Origin: Leucocoprinus leucothites
Lineage: Eukaryota > Basidiomycota > Agaricomycetes > Agaricales > Agaricaceae
Assembly: GCA_013368445.1 (NCBI GenBank)
Contig: JAACJO010000008.1
Span: 1,736,001-1,800,000 of the forward strand
Length of the DNA: 64,000 nucleotides
Direction: 5' to 3'
Below are positions 1 through 11,857 of this stretch, in pieces. Each line of letters opens with the position of its first letter. Position 1 is the stretch's first letter. Position numbers and translations under genes: made by a program. The notes beneath the pieces were generated by a model. That model ran no database searches. It worked only from the letters and a program-made list of their open reading frames with translations, and had not been told where the DNA came from.

Positions 1-889
1 ATGAGTCGACCGAAACCGGGGATCACATTGTAAATGATCACTCACGCATCAGCAATAGGGGTCATAGCTAATCCGTGATAAACGTCAAGGAGAAAGGCCC
101 TCGATGATACAAGAGAGAATGCTTGATGAAAACCAATCAAAGCGGGCTCCTCTCTCAACAGACGATGAATATCGGGCTGTTGCAAAACCGGCAATACACG
201 TTCCCAATAGTAGTGATCGATAGCTTCCTAGGAGAAATTCAGTATCAGTGAGATCATTATTGACGAATTGATACATGCTCTCACAAGCATCGTTTGGTCC
301 TTTCCGTTTCGCTCCCCTAGACGTTTGGAGACTTCTGTGCCCTGTAACCACAACAAGGGGTCATCAAAGTCAGAATCCGCCGCCCACGCAACACCACTCT
401 GTTTCTCTAAAGGATAGCAAGCCCAAAATACGGGCAGATCTACTGATGGTAAAGAACGTAGATACCCAAACCACCGAGAGGATTCACCCCTAAGACTAGT
501 GAAACACGGGCAATGAAAGATGAGATAGATAATCGAGCATAATTTTAGTACTATCAACTCACAATTCCGAATACAATGCGAAGGATAAACCAAGCTGAGC
601 GTCCCAGCCATGCAGCTCAAAGGGTATATATTTTGAGATTGAACAAGACTTCACAGAGAGAACAGCTGATTTGGGGATACGGACCACTGCGAAACTCGCG
701 TCATGTTTAATAATGAAACTCAAAAGCTTGATTAACCTTTTGAATAAACTTACAAGTGACGTTCGGGGGTATAGGCTCGTTCCTGGAGACGATATGAATG
801 CCCCGAATCTGGTCATCACAAACACAAATCCGAGGATCAATATAAAGATCGTTTTCTATACACCATTTCAATAGAAACTCCGAGTCCAT
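1..889 (-). CDS. SET-domain protein lysine methyltransferase (Rubisco-LSMT/SETD6/Rkm-like), 3' part cut by window edge
   Basis: Family members transfer methyl groups from SAM to lysines of cytosolic or nuclear proteins, often ribosomal. Four frame-checked exons are visible: 889-754, 686-563, 495-285 and 227-46, about 217 residues. The last donor (GTGAGT) leads into an intron that leaves the window. Recognisable landmarks are an N-terminal block with IDPRICV and VSRNEPIPPN, then VRIPKSAVLSVKS, then ESSRWFGYLRSLP, then SSRAFLLDVYHG followed by MTPIADA. The last piece normally continues into the AFNH SAM-binding motif, which lies beyond the edge, as does the substrate-binding C-terminal domain. 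The ATG at 889 opens the conserved MDSEFLLKWC stretch; an upstream in-frame ATG at 1078 is less likely because it adds an unconserved leader. The intact splice sites argue against a pseudogene. The substrate cannot be told. Confidence 0.86.
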
Positions 890-1218
890 CCAAGGGTTTG
901 TGGCAGGTGGCGAGCTCTGACAAGGATATGATGGATCAAGCCTCAAGAATTGAGTCTCAAGGAGGTTGTTGTGGACGAGATGAGGTGAAAAGGGACTGGG
1001 AATATCGGTCACATGTTTATCAGCGATAGCTGGGTATAGACCATGTGATTGAACTTGTGTAGTATAGCCTAGCACCACACACTCAGACCTGTGAACCCGA
1101 CCACTTGAGCGCAGGAGGTCCGGACAAAGTTGAAACTACTTACGTAAAAGCTCAACCGGTAAGTAACTTATCTACTATTTTGTTTGGCTGTGGCTTGGCA
1201 ACGTCGACAATTCCTAAC

Positions 1219-1485
1219 ATGTACATATCCGAATGCGGCGGACATGGTTCGCGTCCTGCAGTTTGCGTTTTACGGACTAGCAGACTCATGCGACGATTGT
1301 CTATCATTGACCTCGCTCACAGAGGTGTCGTCTATTCACTGGTAGGACTATCTGCATACGGTCTCTATATCGGTTATGTGTCACATAGGGCCCGCATGGA
1401 GCGGGCAAGAGGTACGTGCTCACAGTTCTTGTATTGGATCACTTCGCCTTACAAGCCAATAACAACAGAGGTACGGGTGTCATAA
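1219..1485 (+). CDS. Possible small single-pass membrane protein, weakly COX14-like
   Basis: A short reading frame starts at ATG 1219, or at ATG 1288 in the same frame. It encodes a basic N-terminus, then LAHRGVVYSLVGLSAYGLY as one hydrophobic segment, then a basic tail (SHRARMERAR). This layout of a His-Arg pair, one helix and a basic tail recalls small mitochondrial cytochrome oxidase assembly factors of the COX14 type, but the similarity is only impressionistic. A GTACGT donor after MERARG could remove a ~60 nt intron ending near 1467, giving a slightly shorter protein with the same stop. The gene would be divergent from the SET gene, 330 bp away, so the two could share a promoter. It could also be a chance frame. 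Confidence 0.3.
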   Translation: MYISECGGHGSRPAVCVLRTSRLMRRLSIIDLAHRGVVYSLVGLSAYGLYIGYVSHRARMERARGTCSQFLYWITSPYKPITTEVRVS

Positions 1486-2058
1486 ATGTATACTTCCAAG
1501 CTTCTAAATTGAGAGCATTCAATACTGTTGAAGCTTATGGCGCGTCGCGACGAGTCAGCTCAGTTGACGAAACAGGTGCGTTTGTTAATCCAACATCATT
1601 TGACTAGCCGGAAGCCGATCATCTCTGGCAATGCTTCAGGAAGAAATGCACGAGCAAGCACTCGCACAAGCTGCACAGAATGCAATCAGATCCAAAAGCT
1701 CATGAGAGTGCATTCTTCCTTCATGGACTCCGGTTCGTCAGTCCTTCGGCCGAGTTCTACCGCTTACTCTAATAGGTCAGATAGAATCACCCAAAGCTGA
1801 ACGCTGAACCTTGCCTAACGAAATTTCCAATTCTTGCTGTAACACCTTCCATGGGGTCAAACCAGATCGGGATCGGTATAGATAAATAGAACCGCACAGT
1901 AAAAGCGAGGATATGGCTACATCGGCTACAATCATAGAACGAAGTAAAAATACAACGGGTCATCCTAGAAATAATAAATAACGAACAATATGAACTACAT
2001 GCAGAAAGGAGGATGCCCGAGTCTAAGAAAAGAAGTAATGGTCGCAGGCATGGGGAAA
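1486..2058. other. Intergenic, nothing supported
   Basis: AT-rich sequence between the small plus-strand frame and the end of the acetyltransferase gene. Only short frames without recognisable motifs occur, and no repeat or RNA gene was seen. Confidence 0.5.
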
Positions 2059-3210
2059 TTACCAGTGACCGAGTCGGACGACCTCACGGTCAAATCCAAT
2101 CTCAGTCCAGTTCTCAACTCCCGAAACGGTGCCTTCCCTCGGGTCTAATCCCACAAACCCAACTCTACTGTAAACGGCGGCAGCCCCTGGGTTGTCGTGG
2201 GCGACAAACAAGCTAACCGTGGTCTTGGTCTGAAGCAGACTGAAGAGTTTCATCAATCACCGAGCCAGCGAATCAAATATGAAGTGTCACTTACGATTCG
2301 CAAACTTGTCGAACCAGTCTTTCAGCGCAACCCAATCTGCGCCAGTCGGGGCTCGTGTACACCTTCGTGATTGTCGCATTGGTCTCACTGTTCCGCGAGA
2401 AGGCTACAATTGATGCGATCTCGGTCTGGGTAGTTCCCTTGCGCGTAATATGATGTATCCATATTTGACGTTGGTGGACAAGATACTCTGCCTCTCGGAG
2501 GGCCCCTTCGCGCGTAAGAACGTACGGTTCCTGCAAAGAAAATATGAGCCCCTTGAATAGCCTATATTTAGTCGACGACATACCGAATCCCTCGCAAACC
2601 CGTAACAACATTGGGCAACCGCCCTGATATCATCATTGTTGGCGAGTCTGATCTCCGGAATGAGATCATCTGGCAGAGAGAGCAGACGAGATCTGAAGGT
2701 CTGCCTCGTGCAAAAGGAAAGCTTAGCCTCGTAATAAGGCTTGTCACTGAGGTTACGGATTCCGGTGTGGTTCGTCCAATTCCACGCGAAAGCTTGTGCC
2801 AGGGGGTCCTGTCCATATACTGCATAAACCCGGGGAAGGTCCCCATTGAGGGCACGAGCAAGGGCTTTAACCATTTCTGCCATCCTTGGCTGAACGTATC
2901 CTTGTGTCAACCGATTCGCGGGAAGAGTGGTGTATAGGAAGACGGGGTACGAGTCGATGTAGCCTTCTGTCAGGGAGAGGACGAACTCGACGATAGCCTT
3001 CCCCTCACTGTCACTGGATGAGCAGGTCACCCAAAACTGCTTGCGAGGGGGGACTTGACCGCGCGATTCCAGGATCCGCGACTTCGAAAGGGTGGGGAGA
3101 GTACAGTTGGAGCGGTACTCTCTGTATCGCAGAGCGGTAAGGATGTAGTCTGCAACACGGAGGGCACTGTCGCAGACGTGGATTTCAAAAGCATTGGCGT
3201 TCGAGGACAT
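2059..3210 (-). CDS. GNAT-family N-acetyltransferase
   Basis: Three frame-checked exons (3210-2584, 2530-2295, 2239-2059) give 347 residues. Both introns are 53-55 nt with GTATGT or GTAAGT donors. The C-terminal third carries the acetyl-CoA binding motif A of GNAT enzymes: a beta strand (ATITKVYTSPDWR) followed by the Arg-rich pyrophosphate loop RRLGCAERL. It is followed by VSLFVAHDNPGAAAVYSRVGF, the usual motif B in which N and Y contact the cofactor. The longer N-terminal region resembles the extended GNAT proteins common in Agaricomycetes. The enzyme would transfer an acetyl group from acetyl-CoA to an amine; the substrate is unknown. No signal peptide is seen, so it is probably cytosolic. 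The neighbours give no pathway clue. Confidence 0.82.
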
Positions 3211-4263
3211 TGCTGTGATTTGGTCGAGCTAGGTAGTTCGGTGAGTAAATGAAGAACGTTGGAGGTTGTTGAGCATCCATGAGTTCTTCTCAAGTTTAAA
3301 TACTAGTCCCAGGCGCCACTTCACTATGATAAGTAGAGCAACGGAGTTTGCCATGTTGTGAATAGATCAGATTTGTTTCATTGGAAATCAAAGATGCAGC
3401 CTCGAATGAGTTTTCCTGTGTTTGCGCGCGGGGTGCAGGACTTGGAGGTGCTCGGATATTCTGAAGACCGTCGAGTTAACCGCTTTTCGCTATTCCAAGA
3501 AACTGATCAGATCCACCACCAAGATTAAAGAATCGAAGAGTGCTGTAGATCGGGTATCTTTTGAGTAGCCAACAAGAGCAAAAAAAAAACGCTGTTGTCA
3601 GTGTCGTGTGAGTTTACAGCGGAAAAAGTCCAGTTAAATTGCCGAATCGGACAAGGCCACGGATGACAAGAAGGCCATACAGAATGAAGGCCACGTAAAA
3701 CTATGTCAAATGGCATGGAGATGCAAGGGAAACTGAGAGTTAAGCTTAAGCAGCTAAGCGCCTGGGTCGACCCGATTATTTTGATGTCAGTGGCACGTGC
3801 AGTCCCGCGCCAGTTTGTCCACCCCCTTGATTCAAGTTGCGTTTGCAACTGCAGCGTCAGGACCGGCCGAACTCTAAACGAGCACGAACTCTTTTCCGAT
3901 AATTGAATGTCCATTCTTGGTCAATTATCATGGACTATTAGCCTTCCATTGAAGTTTGGTGTCTCAGTTCGATGATTTAGTGCTATACTCTCGTAAAAGT
4001 TATTTTTGTGGAGGACACGAAAGGCTCCCACAACATTGCAGCCCGTGGTGGCTCGGTGGTTGTAGTCCCCTCATACTCCAGATCTCCTGGTTGATTAGAT
4101 GTCACAAGAGTTAACGATCCTTTCACCCGATTCACTTGTCCTTATCTGCCTTTCATATCATGAAGTGAGATCCAGTTCCGCGACGCTCGCAATCGATTTC
4201 TGGCTCAAAGATTCTGTGAGTGCAACGGAATAGAAGGCGTAGAACGGAATTGATTGAATGGGC
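3211..4263. other. Gene-poor interval, nothing supported
   Basis: Only short frames without family features. An A-rich run lies near 3581-3590. No gene, RNA or complete mobile element could be supported. Confidence 0.45.
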
Positions 4264-4593
4264 TCAACCAACCAGGCCGTACCAATTCTCTCTCCAAATC
4301 CTATTGCAGGATTCTCTACTAGTGCCTATGAGTGCTTTGAAGGATCCTACTTCATTGTCAGACCACAGGTGAGACCCTATCCCTTCCATGTGTCGTGTAT
4401 AAAATTTTGATTCGTCGGAGAATATTCTCTGGTGGTCGTGATTAACGATTCTAGAGATGTCACGGCCCTCAAACTTTTGTCTCATCCGTCTTGATGACTT
4501 CCTACGTGCGCACATCACTACCTTCTTGTGGGGCCATCGACAAAGTTGGAAGTTCTCCATTCCTCCCGCTAACACATCATCGATGATGATCAT
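4264..4593 (-). pseudogene. Possible Tc1/mariner-like transposase fragment
   Basis: A 109-codon minus-strand frame contains HQRIFSDESKFYT, which resembles the IFSDE(K/S)KF stretch around the second catalytic Asp of Tc1/mariner DDE transposases. About 50 codons later come RIWRENWYG, where such enzymes have a 'vWG..s..G' block. The helix-turn-helix N-terminus, the first and third acidic residues and terminal inverted repeats were not found, so if the assignment is right this is a decayed internal fragment. It could equally be a chance resemblance. Confidence 0.3.
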
Positions 4594-5762
4594 CGGTCCT
4601 TAAGACTCCGGTTTATTCTGACGTCCTGGCCATACGATTCTGAGCCTTTGCCGTGCGTAGAGCATGAAAATCTTCCGAGTGACCGTTGATAGCGGAAGAT
4701 CACAAATCATCTAGGCTTATCCACCGCGCCCATAGGCTGTGGCTATCCCCACTCGACACAAAGATGGGAAAGGCGCTTAACATTGGCGCCCACATCAATC
4801 AACGGCGTCCCCCCGCTCTCCGCTCTTCGCTTGGGAGAGAGTATTCTAGTGCCCCGAAAGTATTACTGAATGAGGCTCAGTATGACTGAATGAGACTCAA
4901 TCTCCACTTGAATCCACCCCATCCGACAAAACTGGTCCTCCAAGTGTTTCAGCCTGTCACAGCATCCACTATAGTGACACGAAGTATGTTTGCTGTATAA
5001 GTCGGTAGTAATCAAGGCGACCTTTCCGATGATCTGGTATATGTGAATGCTCATATAGTTTTGCATAAAAAATACGATTTACAGAAGGCAACGTCCATCA
5101 ACTGCTCGCAGCCCGTAACTCGCATACCCCGGTGACCAAGACGGCATATACTATCTGATCAGCTACTCGCTCACTACGTTCGTTGTTTATTCCTCTCATT
5201 AATTATGTGTGAATTTCATACAGTTTGAACGTGAAAAGACCATGGAAACTGAACTTATTTGGTGCATTCTCTTTTAACGTTGCAGCGGATCAATGACGGT
5301 TGACAGTCAATCATTGATCTCGGGCGCTAACCTCGCTGAATATTTTAATTAATTTCGAGGGCACTGGCTGACGGAAGAGATTATCCTCCATGTATGACAG
5401 ATCTATGCAAATCGACAACCTCTGCTCTTCGGAGCCACCGCCCTACGCCACACAATTGATTATAGCTATGCGGCCTGTGCCAAAAGTTGGGCGCCCCAGA
5501 CAAGGGGCACCGCAGGCACCCGACTGTCAGTCCTGAGTCGGTAGACACGTATCTTTGTGACCTTTGACTGATCATCTAGTAAACCTGACAGAGAAAGAAA
5601 GTCAAATAAACACCTTGCCTGACCCCGCTCCAAGCTGGAATAATTGAGAGCGACTGCGGTCCAAGCCTTGCGAAAACATTCAGTTATCTTGGGGCCTCAG
5701 ACGGAATGCGGTCAAAGCAGGAGTCTCTCGGGCAGAGCGTTGCATTATTGTATTTTTGTCCC
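4594..5762. other. Gene-poor interval, nothing supported
   Basis: Only short unrelated frames in all six frames. No splice-consistent chain, RNA or repeat was recognised. Confidence 0.45.
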
Positions 5763-7134
5763 CTAAAGTAGACAACCCCTTCCATTTGTTGGAACTTTTG
5801 AGTAGTATGTAATATCTGGGAGAAAGTCTGTATTAAGGTATTCATTGAACTTGTTCCTGTTTCGTTCCAAGCTTTGTTTTCCCCTTGATTCTTTGAGAGG
5901 AGCCTGAGCAGGATTTGGACGCCTCACAGTGCGCCCATCTAAAATGAGCTCGTCATTCTCGCTGTCGTACCCTTCTATTGGCTTTAATGTTGTCTTGGCG
6001 GGACCGGGTGCTAGGCCCCCGTTGAAAGTCCGCCCACCGGAATTGTCCCAAGAAGGCAAATCCCATAGCACCTGGCACGAAAATGCGACGGAGAGGTTCT
6101 AAAAACGGCACTTACGGGAACCTGTCTAACTGAAGCTGCTATACGGCGGCGCCTTTTACGATACGAAGCGAGTAAGATGTCTTCGGATCTCTTGAGTACA
6201 CTCTTCTATGAGGCCACCGTGTCCTGACAGCCTTGAGCATCACAGTCGCAACCGGTGAAATCCAAACCCGTTAATCTTGTGTACATTTAGGATGTTTGAT
6301 TTCGTGTGCATCTCACCTCATACTAGAAGGTATATTTCAATTTTAACAAAGTGATAACCTCTGCTCATCGTCACAGTTGCAAAATCCACATGCATTATCC
6401 CGTCAATGCACCAAGTACCTGATAACATCAAAGCAGACCAATCAAATCGCCGAAGGCACTCTAATTGAAAATCACTTGAAGTTACTGATTCAGGCAGTTT
6501 GGCCACTCTAGCTTTGATCGCTTCGATCAAAGCTAACGCATGATCTTCTGAAACCTTAATAGTTTCTTACAGAAACTCAATATCACAAATCGAGCGGAGA
6601 TATATCGTTATCAGGGGAACTGAACTTCCTAAAGGAATCACCCCAGTCTACATCACGGACAAAAGAACCTGTTAAAACCACGAACGCCGGAGAGGGGCCG
6701 CCAATCAACGCCGCCGTCGCATTTCGGCCATCTTCACACTGATACGTCACTATGTGACTCGAAAAGGGGCAGATTATATCGAAATGCCCATAAACTGTTG
6801 ATACGTATTGAACCCGCCCCTCGTCTCGGAATGTAATGATCCACATTGGGTGAAACTATCACGAGGGGTTCACAAATAGACTGCTTGCCCGCGATCACTC
6901 ACAGTGCGACGTTTACTGCTCAGATTCTCGTGCTGATGTTCTGAACATGGTTCGAGGACGTAAATGAAGAGACTTCCATTTGATACTTTCTGGTTTGGGT
7001 TGGTGATGAAGCAACATCTGCGACCTGATCGACGATGCTAACTTTGAGCAGCGTGGGCTCAACTCAGGATGTTTTATTCGACCGCAGGCACCGGGAATTT
7101 CAAGAATCAGGCTGGATAAAATACGTTTTGGCAT
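5763..7134 (-). CDS. Unrecognised multi-exon candidate, possibly decayed
   Basis: Several minus-strand frames with protein-like composition lie in order. They include a block around 6846-6583 (FVVLTGSFVRDVDWGDSFRK), a block around 6560-6400 (LPESVTSSDFQLECLRRFDW), a basic block near 6150 (ILLASYRKRRRRIAASVRQ) and a final hydrophilic block 6071-5763. The step from the basic block into VLWDLPSWDNSGGR has a plausible intron, with a GTAAGT donor near 6115 and a CCAG acceptor near 6071. The other joins could not be made consistent, and a stop follows ISPLDL. No family was recognised. It may be a real gene with introns missed here, or the remnant of a transposon-borne gene. Confidence 0.27.
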
Positions 7135-7509
7135 ATATCAATGAATAAAACTGCACAGATGTTTGTTTGCAATATGGCCCTTTTTTACAACAATTTCTAG
7201 GCCAAGAAGCGCTAGTAAGATTATATTTAGTGGGGAATGCTTTGTACTTCATCTCGCGAGTCGTCCATGCCGTCGATACTCACATGGACACATCCATAAA
7301 GTTCGTCGGAGGGCGATATCACCGCTCTTTAAGAACGGACTTATGAGGCGTGTTCTAACCATATCCAGTTACAAAGTCTGAGACATAATGGTTATTTTTG
7401 ACGGCCAAAAAATCACTGTTACATTACTACAATGAAAAATAAGTCCAGCGAGAACGGTGTTCAATCCAATCAGCTACCCTGATCCGAATCGGAGTGGTAC
7501 CTTGCCTTC

Positions 7510-8124
7510 CTACGCATACCAACGGCGGTGTTTAACAACTCTCACATGCCCGGGAGACAACATTGGTAGCTTTTCTAGAGTAGGTGCGTTAGGATCTCGA
7601 GAACTTGACTTCCCAAGTAGCTCACTTCTAAATTTATGAAATCCACTGAGTATGGCTGCCCTGTGGATATGAGGTACGCACCGGTTTACCGGGGCTCTTT
7701 CTTATGGTGGTGACCAACATCATTCGACTAATGCATGAGCATTTAGACTTCACTTTGATATTCCCTTCACAGATAATATGATATGAAAAGCTCACTTGCC
7801 TCTTATGGGCAGAGTATGCACCATATGGCTGGGCGTCGGTTTGTTGTGGCGGTGGAAGTTTTATGAACTCCAGTACAGGAACCGAGAACAGATAATCCGA
7901 TGGTATATGAACATTAGATGGCTCCAGTTGCCGAGTTACGCCAGAAGATGGGGAAGAGTAACACAATGGTTAGAACATTCCTGCGTGGTTTCGGTGCGTT
8001 GGAGAGAATGCTTCTGTAGAATGATAACGAGATGCCTCAGGGTCTCAGACGATAGAGCTGGCCGCGGACTGGGGTGGAAGACTTACAAATTCTTTTTCGA
8101 CTTCAGGCTTTCGGAATGGAAAGC
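7510..8124 (-). CDS. Unrecognised protein, 3' exons only
   Basis: A chain of minus-strand exons splices in one frame: about 8124-8085 (containing FPFRKPEVEKEF), 7921-7796 (42 codons, with DYLFSVPVLEFIKLPPPQQ), 7727-7690 (38 nt, with NDVGHHHKKEP) and 7645-7510 (with LLGKSSSRDPNAPTLEK, ending HRRWYA then stop). All four junctions have GT and AG and keep phase. The protein is basic and low in hydrophobic segments, and no family was recognised. Upstream coding-like frames around 8460-8160 (Ser/Lys-rich) may belong to it, but an in-frame TAG lies between them and the exon starting at 8124. The gene may therefore be incompletely read here, or broken. Confidence 0.35.
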
Positions 8125-10313
8125 CCTCAATGTGCTAACTGGACGCTGAACTGAAGGTTTCCAAAACCTTTTTCAGCTTCCTGGTGGAAGTCCGAAGTCC
8201 TTTCTTTGCTGTTGAAATAGGCACATCGACTAACATGGGATAGCAAAAAGTAGATGAACAAGGTTTGTTCCCTTGACGTCAACTTCCGCTTGAGTGTTGG
8301 GCTAGTCGAGAAACTAAAAACGGAATCATTCAGGCGAGCTGCGAACCCTGCTCTTGAAAAAGTCGAGATCTGGACGGACCTATTTTGAATCGGTTCCTCG
8401 GGCTTGCTTAATAAACCCTTCTGCTTCTTAGTTTCTTTGGACTTATTTCTGCAGGAATCTACTCGCCATCGACCGTACGAACAATCCCTTCTAATTCCGT
8501 CAAGTCAACGCTATCGAACGATCGCCAACGTCGCTCATAACCTCGAGTCTTGCGGTCTCCGAAGATCCCCATAGTCCCTCAACCAACAGCATGAGGATGC
8601 AATGAGTATTGAATTCTTCTCAGAGCAACCACACAGGAGAGAATCCCCGAGTGCGAAGTCTGCCGCCCACAAGAAGCTATTTAGACGCTGTTCCACATTC
8701 CCATCAACAAGTAATGGAACATTCACGCGCGAATCCATTCGGTCCCCAAAGTCCTCCATGAGTCAAGTCGAACATCAAAGTGCTATACCTCTTCTCGTAA
8801 CCGAATCTCGGTGGCGAGTTTTCCTGATGTCTCTAGCATTAATCTATCCCCAAGTTACAATATCCTTGCCTAACGGGCTATTTCAAGGTGGATTCGACAC
8901 GCCCTTTTACTGCATGTTATTCTAGTAGCACCGCCGATCGTTCAACGTTCACTGGTATGCAGTATTGGCCCTTCTACCCATGACTCGGTGACAGGTTCTT
9001 AATGGTCCAGTAAGTCGTGTCGAAGCCCATGAAGTCAAAGCTGGTAGATCGAGGCCGAGATGGGTGTACAATCCAGACGTTCAACACATGGTGTACCCAT
9101 AAAGAAGTCAGAAAAGAACTGCCATCAAAGGCCTCATGCCTTGAACTGGCAACACAGCTGGTAGTCGTCCGTCAGATTTTCCCGAGCTGGCGGTGCATTG
9201 AGATTGAACTTGACAGGCGACACTTATGAGCGTCAAAATCGAGGCTGCATGAAATTTGAAACGCCACATTCGCAACGTGTTTTTTCCAAGGCAGAACACG
9301 AGTCAATCAGAAAAGCGCCTGTAACTGATTTCATTCTCCGCTTCAAATAATTGATATCCGATTTCGCTGTGCTTTGTTTTCCTCCTTTTCTGTGATGCTG
9401 TCAGCCTTCCGCTACCCTTCAAGAGATAGGCTCCCTTGGCCAGCTGAGAAAAAAAGAGAATTCGTTTTACTGGTTGAAAATTTGACGCTACCGCCACGGA
9501 GACATGCTATTTCAAATGGGATAATTTTCCTCGACTGTTACCAAATATCTTATATCATTGCTCTGAGGCAGCCCAAGGAGTACTGTACAGTTTTGATCAC
9601 GGGAGACTATGATACATACGCAGCAAGCATCAAGGCGTCGGCATTATTTAAATGATCGGCCCGTCAACTAAGTTGTTAGACTTACAGGCAGCTATCCAAC
9701 CTCCTCACGCTCCCACTCCACTTTCTTTGCTTATTCGTAGAGCAACTCTTTCTGACAGTCAGCGACACCCCATCCAACCCAAATATGCCCGACTACTAGC
9801 AGAATTCAACCCACTGATTCTTCCAGGACATCTCTGAATAACACCAACAGAAGAGGCGTCTGCACACACGCACACACACTCGGCCTTGGAACAGACCCGC
9901 CAGAATGTACAGGTAACAACTACTACAAGCATCGCGGCAGTCATACCAAGTAAGGACCAAAGCCCACTACAAAGCTAGCGAGACCAACTGCATAGATCTT
10001 GCTCAGACGCATTGAGTTTGATACAATAATCAATCACCACTAGGGGCCAGTTGAGTCATCTTAGGGGTCATTCTCTCACATTGCCGAAGGAAGTCTATGA
10101 CCAAGAGGTATAGATATGTATATGTATGCATACGACCAACTATAATACAGATAAACGAAGGGAAGAAAGACAGCAACGACAAAACGGGGTAGATAAATGT
10201 AAGGCAGCACCAGCCAGCGCATACTACTAGTAAAAGAATTACGGCTGTACAATACCAGTCCATAACCCAACACCAAGCTCTTCATCTACCACAAAGGCAC
10301 GTACACTCACCCA
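8125..10313. other. Gene-poor interval
   Basis: No confident gene. Ser-rich, Lys-rich coding-like frames lie around 8160-8460 (minus) and may be upstream exons of the preceding candidate. A short CA/GT microsatellite sits at 9862-9880. The last ~300 bp upstream of 10313 probably include the 3' UTR of the protease. Confidence 0.4.
9862..9880. repeat. Short (CA)n microsatellite
   Basis: Alternating CA dinucleotides with one interruption, seen directly. No associated gene. Confidence 0.8.
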
Positions 10314-11857
10314 TCATGCAGTCGCATTGTTGAAGATGAGCAAGTTCACGGTGTCCTCCGGCAAATCTGTGAGCGTACCCTTGGTCGCAAGGGCTATCAT
10401 CGCTTTCTTCAGCTGAGCAGGTGTAAGAGTTGCAGGCCTATCAGGAATAGGTGCAAACATCTCAACAAACTCGGGCGCAGGCAAAAACGCGCTGATCCAG
10501 CGAGGAAGAGCACCGTGCATGATCGCATAGATACCGCTCAGGGGAGTCTGAGTGGTAACCTCTGAAGTCAATGAGACGAGCTCATCGTCCTTGTCAAAGA
10601 TCGGGTCGAACTGGGGCGATGGGTAGATGGAAAGCAAGTACGCGAGGAGACCGGCGGTATGGGGAGATGCCATGGATGTACCGGAGAGAGTGGCGGTTGC
10701 GGTATCGCTTCCCTTGTAGGTGGAGAGAATATTCAAGCCAGGGCCGAATACATCAACACAGGGGCCGAAGTTGGAGAAGTAGGCCCGCTCATCGCCGAGG
10801 GTGGAAGCACCGACGGTGACAGCACGCTCAGATGCAGCGGGAGAGTACTTGCAAGCATCGCGGTTGTCATTACCAGCGGCAACAGCAAAGTGGAGCCCGG
10901 TGGCAACAGCGCGGTCAACAGCCTGGTCGAGAGCAGGAGATTTACCACCACCGAGACTCATGTTGGCAACAGAACCCTTGTGCTTGGTCTTGCCGGTCTG
11001 AGCCAATTCCTTGGCAGCGGCCTTTGCCTTTGCTAATGACTGTTGAGCGGCCCAAACAACTCCACCAACGACATCCGACATGGTACCGCTGCCGTTAGAA
11101 CCGAGAACCTTGACAGCAATAACGTTCGCCTTCTTGGCAACACCGTACTTGCGAGAAGCAATAGTGCCTGCACAGTGACTGCCGTGGCCATTTCCGTCAA
11201 CGTCCTCATCATTCAAAGGGATCGTCTTGCCCCAGCTTGCACGACCCTCAAATTCGACATGCTTGACATTGATACCAGTGTCGATGACGTAGACGTCAAC
11301 ACCCTCACCGCCCTCACTGTCGTACTCGTACTTGGTAAAGGTTGAAAAAGTGAGCTTAGGACGGTGGCTTATACGAGCCAAGCCCTATAGAAATGGACAC
11401 GTCAGACAAAGCTGTAACTGGGACAACTAGAAAGCTGACTCACCCAAGGAGCGCCCCTCTCTGTGGCATGCTCAAGTGTGTGCACAATCTGGTCCTTCTC
11501 AATGTATGAGACCTCGGGCGATGCGCGGATCCTGTCAATGACGTTGGGGGCAAAGTGACCCGCATAGCCATTAAGTTGACCCTCATAGACGTGTCGAAGG
11601 CCAGAAAAGTCATCAACAAGTGGGTCCTCTGAATGAAGATCCTGAAGGAAATTCATATGATTCTGCACAAGATGCAGAGGAACATCATCCTTGAAGACGA
11701 TGATGTAGGAGTTGTTGAGGGTGCCATGGGGATGGTGCTCTTCGACAAGGGGAGCGAGTGCAAGGTTTGAACGAGTGGGAAGGTCGTGCTGAGGAGTAGA
11801 AAGGGGAGTAGCAACGGCGGCAGAGATGAAGAGGAGGGAAATGGCTAAGCGAGTCAT
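10314..11857 (-). CDS. Secreted subtilisin-like serine protease (S8, proteinase K/cerevisin type)
   Basis: Two frame-checked exons (11857-11444 and 11384-10314, intron 59 nt) encode 494 residues. Residues ~1-16 form a signal peptide (MTRLAISLLFISAAVATP). An inhibitor I9 propeptide follows, with the usual YIIVFKDDV start and an ending VSYIEKDQIVH. The S8 catalytic domain has the complete triad: Asp in YVIDTGIN, His in GHGSHCAGT and Ser in GTSMASPHTAG, plus the oxyanion Asn in AAGND. The enzyme would be secreted and autoprocessed and would degrade proteins broadly outside the cell or in the vacuole. A C-terminal extension of ~110 residues after the Ser motif, containing PLSGIYAIMHGALP, is longer than in proteinase K. 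An upstream in-frame ATG at 11893 exists, but the one at 11857 starts the signal peptide directly. Confidence 0.95.

Noticed and set aside
1105..1218. Upstream extension of the small membrane frame beginning near 1105
   Set aside because: It begins with TTG, not ATG, and contains a good GTAAGT donor, so it is more likely leader or intron.
10571..11345. Several open frames on the plus strand, up to 125 codons, opposite the subtilase
   Set aside because: They mirror the codon bias of the protease exons and carry Arg/Ser-rich sequence without family features or splice logic; antisense shadows.
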